The position numbers were made by a program, and so were the translations under genes. Positions 55,001 through 64,000 of a DNA stretch of 64,000 bases are shown here, piece by piece. The DNA is from Helicoverpa zea (lineage: Eukaryota; Arthropoda; Insecta; Lepidoptera; Noctuidae), in the NCBI RefSeq assembly GCF_022581195.2, contig NC_061467.1:1550001-1614000 (forward strand), written 5' to 3'. The number at the start of each line of letters is the position of its first letter. Within the stretch, counting starts at the first letter, position 1. The notes under the pieces were generated by a model, which did not search any database, was not told the origin of the DNA, and worked only from the letters and a program-made list of their open reading frames with translations.

Positions 55001-58000
55001 AATTTAATCACATCTATTATTCCTTTTTCTGTTGCTTTACTTTCCTACTTTTACAGTAGGTATGTAAAAAAAAAAAAAAAACAAAGGCAAAATTAAAAAA
55101 TCTTCGCAACACATAATTTATTTTTTGTAATACTCTGAAGTTCTAGCTGAACGGAACTCGATCGCAGGCTTTGTATGGCGGGCGACCAATTAGCGAGTGA
55201 CGACGGACATACGCTATCACTATGCCTCCACTTTATATTATCTAATATTTTTACCTAACTGTACTAAACCGCTATGGTCATATATGTATGTAGAATATTT
55301 ATTTATATTTATAACGTATTGTTATCATAAAGATTGGTGATTGGTTATAAACAATGTGGTTATGGATGGTGATCCATGTAGCTGCTTAAAGCGGTTCCAT
55401 GACCATATTTTTTAAATTCATCTTACATTCACCGCTCCGAGCAGTAATTTTTGCCTACTATTAACAACTAAATCTAATAAATTTCTGTTTAGGCTTTACA
55501 AAAACACTTTTACATATCAATATTTTTTAAACCAGATAGGCCAGTACTTACCTTTAGGAGAAACACTGAAACTAACTCAATGGTCAAAGACTTAAAATCC
55601 AAACAAAAGTCAGTCACACTAGGTTCGTATACCATAAGGGTAACTTAAATATTCGTTGCTAGTAGTCGAAGGGTGTTGATAAAGCTGCGATGTTTGGTTG
55701 CAGCAACAAGAGGTATTCCTAACATCCCGCGTGACGCACGTGGTGCGCTCGCGCGGCGCGGGCGGCTCGTGCGCGGCGCGATGGCCGCGGCGTGACGGGC
55801 GCCGCGCCGATGCCATGCTGCAGCGCGTGCGGCCGGACCCGCCACTGCTCCAGCCCAACACCAACTATATACAACTCACTGTGCAGAAGGTACACATTAC
55901 CGACCCCCCTAAATTAGGAAAACGGATGTCATAGTTGATAGATTCAATGTGCCTCTCTGCTCCCAAATACCAATCAAAAAATGCTCTAAAAGTTTTAATG
56001 ATGTAGTAATGTCAGGTTATTGTTGTTCAATATTCGCACAGTTAGATTACGTAGGCCTTCTTAGAGCTTGTAACCAGTTGATATCTATCCCATGCATGCT
56101 ACTTTCTGTCTAACTCAAAACTAACATTTTCCTTTTCCTTCTAACGTTTCTATTTATTTATACCTTGATGCAGCTTTATTATTATATATCTTTACAAAAT
56201 ATTTATTAATCTTTCAGGCTATAAGTCTATTGGATAAACTGTATGATACATTCTTCACGGCGTCGCGTAAAGCGCATGTCACGCTCTTCACTAAACATTT
56301 TATCAAGATTGAATTTTTGGACAAGTATGAAATAACATTTTTAAGAAATAGTATGTGTTTTTGACTCCCCAACAACGAAAATACTAAACTTGTATGTACA
56401 TTTGCAGGTTGTGCAGACCTATTTACAAGGAATTCGATGAATGGCCCGAAATATCGTTAGAGCCAGATCCACCCAAAGAAAAGAAGAAGGAAACGCCAGA
56501 AAAGATTACTACCACTAATCAGAACGTCAAAGATATAGCAATACAGAAGTAAGTACACATTGTGGTAAAAATAAAGTTGTAATGTTAAATGTTTTTCTGA
56601 CAGTGTAACTTTGATTACAGAATGACGCGAAAGAGTCGTCCGCGCATCAAGGAGCGCGAGGAGAAGGAGGCGAAGGGCGGCTACTGCGAGATGTGCAACA
56701 CGGACTACGAGGACGCGGCGCTGCACCGCCGCTCGCCGCACCACCTCGCCTTCGTGCGCGACCACACCAACTTCCTCGCGCTCGACTCGCTCATCGGCTC
56801 CGGCGCCGACGTCTCCTCCTTCCTCGACAAGGCCACGCCCCTCAACGGCGAGCGCCGCTCCCTCCGCAAGATATGCAATGGCGACGTCGACACTCCCAAG
56901 AGCAAACGCTCCAAACGCTCCCAGTCGCCAGACTCTACAGTCAACGGCAACCTCAGCCCGCGGCGAAACGGACACGTAGACGAAGAGAGGAAACATAACA
57001 CCCGCTGCAGCAAACGACAAAGCGAAGCTCTCGCTGAAGACCGACAGTACTACAAGGTGGTCGGCGTCAGCACTAAATTAAGATCAAGCGGTGGGTTCGC
57101 CACCAAAAGGAAAGATTCCCCGCCCACATGTAACGGCACCAAACCTCTCGTCGTCAAGTTCAGGAAGGTGCGGCGGTCGGAGCTGTCGGTGCTGAGCGAC
57201 GAGGCGGAACAGTTCATGTTCCCCAAGCGCGCTAGCTCGACTAGCTCCACGTCTTCCGACGATGATGACAAGGAGTTGAGCTCGCGGCGCCGCAGCCCCG
57301 CGCCTCCGCCCCCGCCGCCCGCCAGCGAGAGACGACGCCAGGCAAGACCCGTCGCACTTAAAGAAGAATCCTCAGAAGAAGATAGTTGGCCAGAAGACAA
57401 AAGGAGACGGAAAAAACGGGCCCCACCAGTCGCAAAACGGGGACGCAGAGTACCATGTAGAACACAAAATTCAGAACCACCTCCTGAACCGAAAGCAGAG
57501 GTTGTGGAGCAAATAGTACCTGCGGAACCACCTGCGCCGCCCGAACCTGAAGTCAGTCCGTTGAGAGAAGAGCCCGTGGAGAGATGTATGAAGTGGGAGG
57601 ATGGCAAGCTGAAGTATACACCAGCTGTAGAACAATTGGAGTTCGCCTTTGAATGTGTGCCACACAGTGAACCGTGGTTTGAGACATTCAAAAGGCAAGA
57701 TGAAGACAAGGTGCTAGCTAAAAATATACCGCAATATTTTGGTAAGTTATCTGCGTAATATAAGATCTTTTTTCCAGACTAAAGTAACATGTGAATTGAG
57801 TCTAATCTTTATTGTATTTTTGTTACAGCACTTTATTCAAAATCGCCAAAGTTACCGTATGAAATCGGTCAGTTACCGCCCTTAAAGCCAAATTGCTGTC
57901 CACTAAGTGACTTAGTTAAACGAGAAGAAAAGCCAGGGCCTTCACGTTCTTACGGGACGCGGGGCATGAAGAAACAGAAAATCAGAAAGCGCACAGCCGC

Positions 58001-58946
58001 TCTTCTGGCGCTGGAGGGACATCCAAGAAAGTCGCCCAGGGAGCACGCGTCCACTCTAGCTATCCTCGGGTCGGCTGGCCTGGTGCATCGGCGGAAACAC
58101 GCAGACGATACCAAGTCTACTGCGTCAGAAGACACCATCAGCGACACACACAGTAACGTCAAAGTCGATCCTGTGATATCTGAGACTCAAGAAGCATCGG
58201 AAAGACTGCAACAATTCCTATCCGAAGTGTTCGAGGACGCAGCAGATTACGACGTATCTGATGAAGTTATGGACGGCGACGCAGCAGTCACCACGTCCAC
58301 TAACATGCCCGACGTGTCCAGCTTAGTGTCCGAGTGCGAAAACTGCGATCTCATCAGGAACGAGATCAAGGAGGCTGCAGACAGACCGAGAGGGCGACGC
58401 GGTAAATTCAAAAAGAAGAATCGAACGGGCTGGCCGAATAAAAAGAAGCAAACTAAAAAGGGCTCGAGAACAAACAGCGTCGAGTCGGAGAACAAAGTGG
58501 AGAGCAGTCTAGACCGGTCGTCAGCGGAGCCGCCCGACGACGACACCACGCAAGACACCATCAGTGAAGAGGACACTAATTTATCAGAGACTGAAAAGGA
58601 AGAGAAGACTATCATCGAAAAATCCAAATCAGATGGTGACTCACAAGACAAGACTCTAACAGAGGACACGCTAGATGACAAGTGCAAGCCGATGGACATA
58701 TCAACCGATAGCACAGATAAGACCTTACAGGATTTGAAGGTATTGGCAGAAAAGGCGAAGGCTGAGGAGAAAGAGGAACGGAAATTGCGTTCAGAGACTG
58801 AGGATAAGGATAATAAGAAGAAGAAGCGCACGTTGCACGCGCTGGGCGACTGGCTGCAGCCCGTCGTGCGCGTGGCGCGGGTGGACCCCAGCGCCGCGCG
58901 CCGGCTGCGCTCCGCCGCCCGCGCCCGCACCAACCGCTTCAGGTAG
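52029..58946 (+). CDS. chif: chiffon / Dbf4 homologue, CDC7-kinase activator, 932 aa
   Basis: Regulatory subunit that activates the Cdc7 kinase to fire replication origins; in flies the chiffon C-terminal part also belongs to a Gcn5 acetyltransferase complex. Exons: 52029-52068, 52155-52240, 55704-55889, 56218-56324, 56408-56548, 56621-57741, 57829-58946. All are GT/AG with agreeing phases (2799 nt). Motif N/BRCT-like sequence is in exons 2-3 (NFCFYLDIQDHGLARSISRR, then EVFLTSRVTHVV). Motif M is in exon 5 (CRPIYKEFDEWPEISLE). The Dbf4 zinc finger is in exon 6: Cys209-x2-Cys212-x9-His222-x5-His228 (GYCEMCNTDYEDAALHRRSP), exactly the family spacing. The C-terminal half is low-complexity, Ser/Glu/Lys-rich. 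It is shorter than Drosophila chiffon. The start is the first ATG of a short exon; the stop is TAG at 58944-58946. Confidence 0.92.
53080..53600 (+). promoter_or_regulatory. CpG-rich island in chiffon intron 2
   Basis: Strongly CpG-rich (GCCGCCGCCGCCGCACCGCG and GCGCGGCGCGCTCTCTCGCG), unlike the AT-rich intron around it. A 97-codon open frame at 53285 looks accidental. It may be an alternative promoter or a GC-rich non-coding exon; nothing direct shows this. Confidence 0.35.
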
Positions 58947-61121
58947 CGCCCGCGCCGACGCCACGCCAGTGTACTACCCTAACCGACGAACAATCCGGAG
59001 TTGTGCCCGCGCTGCCCGCCGGTAGACGCAGTAGACTCGCCGATGTCGGGATTATTTTATTGTTATTTATTTTGTAAATAGCTGTTGTTGTTTGTGTCTG
59101 CGTGAATTTCGCCGTTCGAGGCGATCGAAACTGGGAGTATCAGTATTTAAATTGTTTTTGTTAATAAAAGAATAATATATCTTGAGGCTGCGAACTTCAG
59201 ATGATAGTGTACATAGCAGTGAATATATGAGAACTGTGGACTCATGCATGTGTGTGTGTAAAAAGTGCGGTGCGTAGATGTCGCGAGCTTACTCTGTATA
59301 TAAATGTTATTAATGTATGCTTAGAAAGTATCTTTCTTTTCCGAAGATAAATGGAGATGCAGGAATAATATTGTAATTTCAATTGATAACCTACACACTA
59401 AATGTTAATAGTAACCAAAATAATCATTGCTGTTAATAGAAATCATAGATATTTAATGCATGTGTTTTTAAATCTCAATGTTGTCTCTACCATTACCAAC
59501 TAGTCAAGCCTGATAATACTTTTACTGAACTACATTTCGTATTTCTGGTCCCATCTCCTTTATCTATGTGAAACTTCATCAAAATAAAGTTGTATAAATA
59601 CTATGATTCTCAATTTTATTTCGTTTCATTTACATCCAATAATAAATATGCATATGGGCCAAACGTACAGATGTATTAAGATATTGTATTGCTATTTGGC
59701 TAAAATTATTTAAACTCTGTTGAAAAAAAAACTCAACGCTGCACAAAGTAGGTACGTGCCGCCTCTGCGTAAATCAAGCGTCGTAAGGTCGATGACCTTA
59801 GCGATAGGAAGAGCAGTGTTTGTTCAATGATCAAGGTAGACACGTTTGTTAGTTTGCATTTGTACCATGAAAGTTACATCCGAGAAAATATTTAATAAGT
59901 AGCCACGGATTATGCAATACTTTTACTTTAGTTGATGCAGAAAATCCTGTTTCCCGTATTGTTGGCTAGTATTTACACAAATTAATCTAGTAGAAAGTCG
60001 ACGAATATTACGAGAAAGTATACTAACGAAGATTTAGGATCTATCGTAGGTACCTACACGATCTCGTGAGATAACCACAACAAATAATGAACCTATTGGG
60101 AGTTTATGTCACATTTAAAACAGCGCCATCTAGTTATTTTGATACGAACTGGTCTTAAGTTATCGAGGTGTTGTACTATCGACCGTCCCATTATCATGTT
60201 ATAATAGTGCGTACCCAGAGGTCATGTCAGGTCATGTGGCAATACTACTTATTCAGTAGAAGCTGTCCACAACGGTTTGATACAACAAGAAAAAAAGTAC
60301 TTTACTATACAATGATGTCCTCCTGGCCGATTATCGGTCACGGTGGCAGTTCTTACATACATAGGGAGTTTAGCTAACTGCGCAGAACTATAGTGCACTA
60401 CAAGCACAGACACAGGTTCACTCATTATTCCTTCACTCTCAACTATACAATAAGGATTTTATGATACCACATATTATTATGTACTCCCAAAATTACTTAG
60501 TAATTCTTGCTTGGTTTGGCAGGCTTTACCTTTTTAGTTAAAGGATTGGCAGCCAAATGTACTGGTTGTAAGGTGAAAGTATTCTAGTTAATGGGCAAGA
60601 TAGCCTAAACAAGGTGAGCAAATATTGGAGAATTGAAAAAAAAAACTTCTTTATAATCATATCACCACATGTTATTTCACAACTGATGATAGGTATCACA
60701 ATAAAAACAATTACTAACTAAGGCTTGATACGAAAATGCAGTGTTACATCAGTTGCTTTTCATGAAGTTTCTAACAGCCAAAAAAAACATTGCAATCTAA
60801 CTGATCAATTTATTTGTTCAGGTATTGATAAATGACCAAATGAAAAACAAATGATCTACTCTAACAGGCATATAATCAATAAAAACAGAATTTACACTTT
60901 ATACATCTTTAGAGATGGATGTTGGATCAGCAGAGTTCACATTGTTCATTCTTAATTGAATAACAAGGATAATAAATTGAACTAAAATCTAAATTCAATG
61001 TCCTGAGACCTTAGGCCAGTTGTATTGTAAAAGCACTGCACTTTGGTTAAACTTTCAACAGTATAATTGTACAACTGGCCTGAAATAGCAGAGACAAAGC
61101 TACTTGTTGTGATTGTGTAAT
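58947..61121. other. Convergent 3' UTRs of chiffon and mitochondrial ACP
   Basis: Chiffon polyadenylation signals AATAAA are visible at 59163-59168 and 59583-59588. On the minus strand an AATAAA (TTTATT at 60809-60814) lies about 310 bp past the ACP stop. Between about 59610 and 60800 I see no gene or clear element. Confidence 0.5.
59583..59588 (+). terminator. Probable chiffon polyadenylation signal
   Basis: AATAAA about 640 bp after the stop codon, with a nearby T-rich stretch (TCAATTTTATTTCG) downstream. An alternative upstream signal lies at 59163-59168. Confidence 0.45.
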
Positions 61122-62053
61122 TTATGCATAAACATCCTCTTTGTCAGCAATGTATTGGATAATATCTTTAGGTCTAACCAGCCTCTCTGCATCACCGTCT
61201 GGAATTTCAAAACCGAACTCATCTTCCATTGCCATAATGACCTCTACGTGGTCCAGGGAATCCAGACCGAGGTCATTTAGAAAGTGGCTGTCTACATTCA
61301 ACTGAAAAAGAAAAAACATTGGTTAAACACTGTTTTAGTTCAATATTCAAATAAGTCAGTAAGCAGACAGCAGTCTTAAGTTGGAGAAAATTGTATTTCT
61401 ATTAGAACAAAATAACTTCAGTAAAGGCTACCTTTTCAGGGTCAATTTTGTCATAAAGTTGAAGAACAAGTAGCACTCTACTTTTAATAAGGTCTAATGA
61501 GAGTGGGGGCCCGCCGCTGTAGTTGCGGACACTGTTTTTCTGGGCCTGAAACAGAATATTGAAGAATAAATTTTATGTATGTACCTTAACACAACTGAGT
61601 TTGTCGTATGCCTTGCAAACTTTCATCACTCGTTCCTCTATTTCCACTGGCGAGGGCTTGGGGTGCCCGCCTGACGAATAATGTTGTGTTCGCTGTACCT
61701 AAACAATTTGGGTAACACTGTACACATTTGTTATGCAATAAGATTGAGGTTATATTTTAACTAAAGCTATAATATAACAAGTCCATCTTGCAGATAGAGC
61801 TAGTACTTAATCTAGCACCAATTCAATCTAGGAAAAACACTATGTGCGCAAAATATCACGTTGTAAAGACTGATTAGGCCCTTACCCCATTTTGCCCGTT
61901 CAGAGAGATGCATGTCTTAATGGCAGCATTGACTGTACTATATTTTTGCTGCAGGGCCACAGTTGAGAGCCGGCATACTACCGGCGTCCTATAGGAAGTG
62001 GATTTTCGTAATAATCCACTTAGAGCACTGCGGGCAATATTTGCAGCAGCCAT
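61122..62053 (-). CDS. ND-ACP: Mitochondrial acyl carrier protein (NADH dehydrogenase ACP subunit), 153 aa
   Basis: Carries acyl chains on a phosphopantetheine arm in mitochondrial fatty-acid synthesis (lipoic acid supply). It is also a subunit of complex I and a partner of LYR proteins in Fe-S cluster assembly. Exons (minus strand): 62053-61886 (56 codons), one of two alternatives 61698-61585 or 61545-61432 (38 codons each), then 61301-61122. Each choice gives 153 aa. The N-terminus (MAAANIARSALSGLLRKSTS) is a basic, acid-free mitochondrial targeting sequence. The last exon has the pantetheine site LGLDSLDHVEVIMAMEDEF with Ser109, and ends EDVYA. The same open frame continues 32 codons upstream of Met at 62053, but that Met starts the targeting peptide and is preferred. 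Confidence 0.93.
61432..61545 (-). CDS. ND-ACP: ND-ACP alternative exon B
   Basis: 114 nt, phase 0 at both ends, encoding AQKNSVRNYSGGPPLSLDLI then KSRVLLVLQLYDKIDPEK. The acceptor is GTTTCAG and the donor GTAGCC. It aligns over its whole length with alternative exon A (shared YS-GG-P, RV, V, YDK, final K). Exon B's DPEK ending is the commoner form of the mature ACP start in other animals, as I recall it. Confidence 0.85.
61585..61698 (-). CDS. ND-ACP: ND-ACP alternative exon A
   Basis: 114 nt, phase 0 at both ends, encoding VQRTQHYSSGGHPKPSPVEI then EERVMKVCKAYDKLSCVK. The acceptor is TGTTTAG and the donor GTACAT. It lies only 39 nt upstream of exon B, a gap too short for an ordinary intron, so the two are expected to be used one at a time. 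It covers the end of the presequence and the first helix of the carrier domain. Confidence 0.85.
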
Positions 62054-62643
62054 TTTCCAGACTTCGAAAATGATTTGATATTCATAGACAAGACAAAAGA
62101 CGAGACGAGACTGAAGAAAAATTGCACAGATCAATAAATTCGATGTCAAAATTAGTTTGACTTTGAAAAAGAGGTTTTGACTATGGCAAACACATAATTT
62201 TGTTGTGTTCGTACGTATTTATAATTTATTTACTTGCTATCATAATCTTAACATTTTTAAATATTCAGTAAAAACATTAAGAAATAAAACGTTCTAAGAT
62301 ATCGCACTCAGGGCTCAAGCTAACAGTGGTTAGGGCTACAGAGATAGAAACCTCTTCACAATACGGACTATATAAAGGAGCCACCTTCTGAATCAGTCTC
62401 TTGCATGACCCAGCCGCTTAACGAGAGCCTCTTGCTTAAATGTTGTTATGGGGTGTAAAGGTCAAGCCATTACGCTTAAAGGGTACTTACTTAAATTCTC
62501 TGAAAAGTATAACTATTATGTCTTTGACACGTCGTCTTCTGTCAACTAAACCAACAATCTGTCAGTTTGTCATATTTCATTGTTTTTATGAGAACTTGTG
62601 TTGAGATGGATTTATTTTGTTTAAACAATTAGAAATCGTGAAA
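62054..62643. promoter_or_regulatory. Divergent promoter region between ND-ACP and HID1
   Basis: The start codons of two oppositely transcribed genes are 590 bp apart, so both promoters and 5' UTRs must lie here. No TATA box or Inr stands out on either strand. Shared regulation is possible but not shown by the sequence. Confidence 0.6.
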
Positions 62644-64000
62644 ATGGGTAACGCTGACACAAAACTTAATTTTAGGAAAGCTGTCGTCCAGCTTACCTCA
62701 AAGACTCAGGTATGTGTTTTGAATCCGGTGCAATAAATATATTTATGAAGTTGGTGAGTGAGTATTGATATGTTTCTTGATTTTAGCCTATTGACTCCTC
62801 GGACGACAGTTTTTGGGATCAGTTCTGGTCGGAGAGCGTGACCAATGTCCAGGATGTGTTCGCACTGGTGCCTGGAGCAGAGATCCGTGCGTTACGAGAA
62901 GAATCTCCGAATAATCTTGCGACACTAGTGTATAAGGCTGTGGAGAAACTGGTGAAGATGGTGGACAGCAGCTGCAGGACTCAGAGGGAACAGCAGACTG
63001 GTATGATATATATTCAGAATCTTTAAGATTAAGAAAATATTCTACTATAGATACATGAGATAAGCTACATTTCACTGTTATTATTTCTTTCTTATATCAC
63101 ACTCAATTTAATACACAATTAAAAAAGATTCATGGATAAACTAGTCATTCAAGATGTATATTTTCCTACCTGACATAGTTTTGATAAAGTTACTGATACA
63201 ATTCTTGAAATACTGCTGCCTACTAAGTATGATGTCAAAATTACATTTCAACATGATTCATATAAACACAGCAAAACTAAGATGTATGAATCATAAATGT
63301 TAAGCAGTAATTGTTTATTTTATTGATAAATGTTTAAATAAATTAATAAATTGAAATGTCTGCAGCATTTTATTCACACATTTTTTGATACATAGTTTTA
63401 ATTTTACCTTTTGTGAAAATGTAGATTTAATTTGTTATATATACAAATGTATTTGTGTAAATAGGAGTTTGTATATTCAGACATTAAACATTTTATATCA
63501 ATATAAAAGATATTATTTTTAGAAGTGTTAATTCTTGCATTGCAACTTTTTCAACCATCACTCCCACACAAGACAAGACACACCAAAGACAAGTCTCAAT
63601 TAAACGTATTAATTTCAGCACTAAACTGTGCCCGTCTACTCACAAGAGTGTTACCCTACATGCTGGAGGAACCGGAGTGGCACGGCTTCTTCTGGTCATC
63701 ATTGCCAGCAGCGGCAGAGAATGAGTCCGTGCCTCTAGCTCAGTCACTCATCAATGCTGTTTGTGTGAGTAACTTATATGTTTTAGTTATTTGAGTATTG
63801 ATTAGAGAACCAGAATATTATTGATTAGGGAATCATAAATACAGTCTGGATGCAGAGGTTTGGGGGACAAGATTTATCATAATTTTTAGAGACAGTTATT
63901 AAATCTTCCTGAATGAATATACAGCTATGAAGAGTAGAAAATTACCAAAAATTATATCAGAGCCTATGCACAATAAAGAACATTTTTTTTTCACATTAAC
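62644..64000 (+). CDS. HID1: HID1 (high-temperature-induced dauer formation 1 homologue), N-terminal part
   Basis: Peripheral Golgi protein needed for neuropeptide sorting and dense-core vesicle maturation in worms and vertebrates. Exons visible: 62644-62709, 62787-63000 and 63619-63764, all GT/AG with matching phases, totalling 142 codons. The remainder is beyond the window. The N-terminus MGNADTKLNFRKAVVQLTSK and the following FWDQFW and DVFALVPGAEIRALREESP match the family closely. Gly2 after Met is a candidate N-myristoylation site, known to anchor HID1 to membranes. Exon 3 encodes LNCARLLTRVLPYMLEEPEW then HGFFWSSLP. An upstream extension of the exon 3 frame (from 63525) is intronic. Confidence 0.92.

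Noticed and set aside
56457..58933. Large minus-strand open frames opposite chiffon (187, 219 and 228 codons)
   Set aside because: They are antisense shadows of the GC-rich chiffon exons 6 and 7. The plus strand has correct splice phases and the Dbf4 zinc finger.
61122..61319. Separate 65-aa ACP-like gene starting at the MFFLFQ methionine
   Set aside because: MFFLFQ is read from the intron's polypyrimidine tract. The acceptor TTTTTCAG at 61302 shows this is the last exon of ND-ACP.

Overview
This window is nuclear DNA of an insect, almost certainly a moth (Lepidoptera). The genes are split by many introns with GT/AG ends. Exons are GC-richer than the AT-rich introns. The intergenic DNA is full of short inverted-repeat transposons, tRNA-derived SINEs of the type common in noctuid moths, and a GC-rich dispersed repeat (head like AGCTTCTGCCAGCGG, tail like TTATAATATTAGTATAGAT) that is abundant in Lepidoptera. 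There is no operon, CRISPR array or bacterial feature. The lepidopteran assignment is inferred from repeat types and protein similarity, not from a search.

Layout. Positions 1-5682 hold no gene I can support. A small three-exon gene of unknown function lies on the minus strand at 5683-6862. Positions 6863-15552 are repeat-rich and include a 2.08-kb inverted-repeat element (7548-9625). The dominant gene is the bifunctional enzyme PFKFB (6-phosphofructo-2-kinase / fructose-2,6-bisphosphatase) on the plus strand. It has two alternative first coding exons, at 15553 and 35269, which join the same phase-1 acceptor at 37942. Eight shared exons run to the stop at 49152. Its 22-kb first intron carries an apparently intact Tc1 transposon (21095-22652), a terminal-inverted-repeat element with a truncated THAP zinc finger, and many MITEs. 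Its penultimate intron carries a second copy of the 2-kb element with a further MITE inserted in it.

Downstream on the plus strand is chiffon, the insect Dbf4 homologue (52029-58946), in seven exons coding for 932 aa. It is followed by a convergent minus-strand gene for mitochondrial acyl carrier protein (61122-62053). That gene has two same-length exons separated by only 39 nt, the arrangement expected of mutually exclusive splicing. A 590-bp divergent promoter region separates it from the first three exons of HID1 (62644 onward, cut by the window end).

The genes are housekeeping functions (glycolytic control, DNA-replication kinase activation, mitochondrial lipoylation / complex I / Fe-S support, and Golgi dense-core vesicle biology) and do not form a functional cluster. 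The most notable observations are the ACP mutually exclusive exons, the alternative PFKFB promoters, a 35-bp copy of PFKFB exon sequence in the following intron, the nested transposons in the paired 2-kb elements, and the THAP-bearing element.
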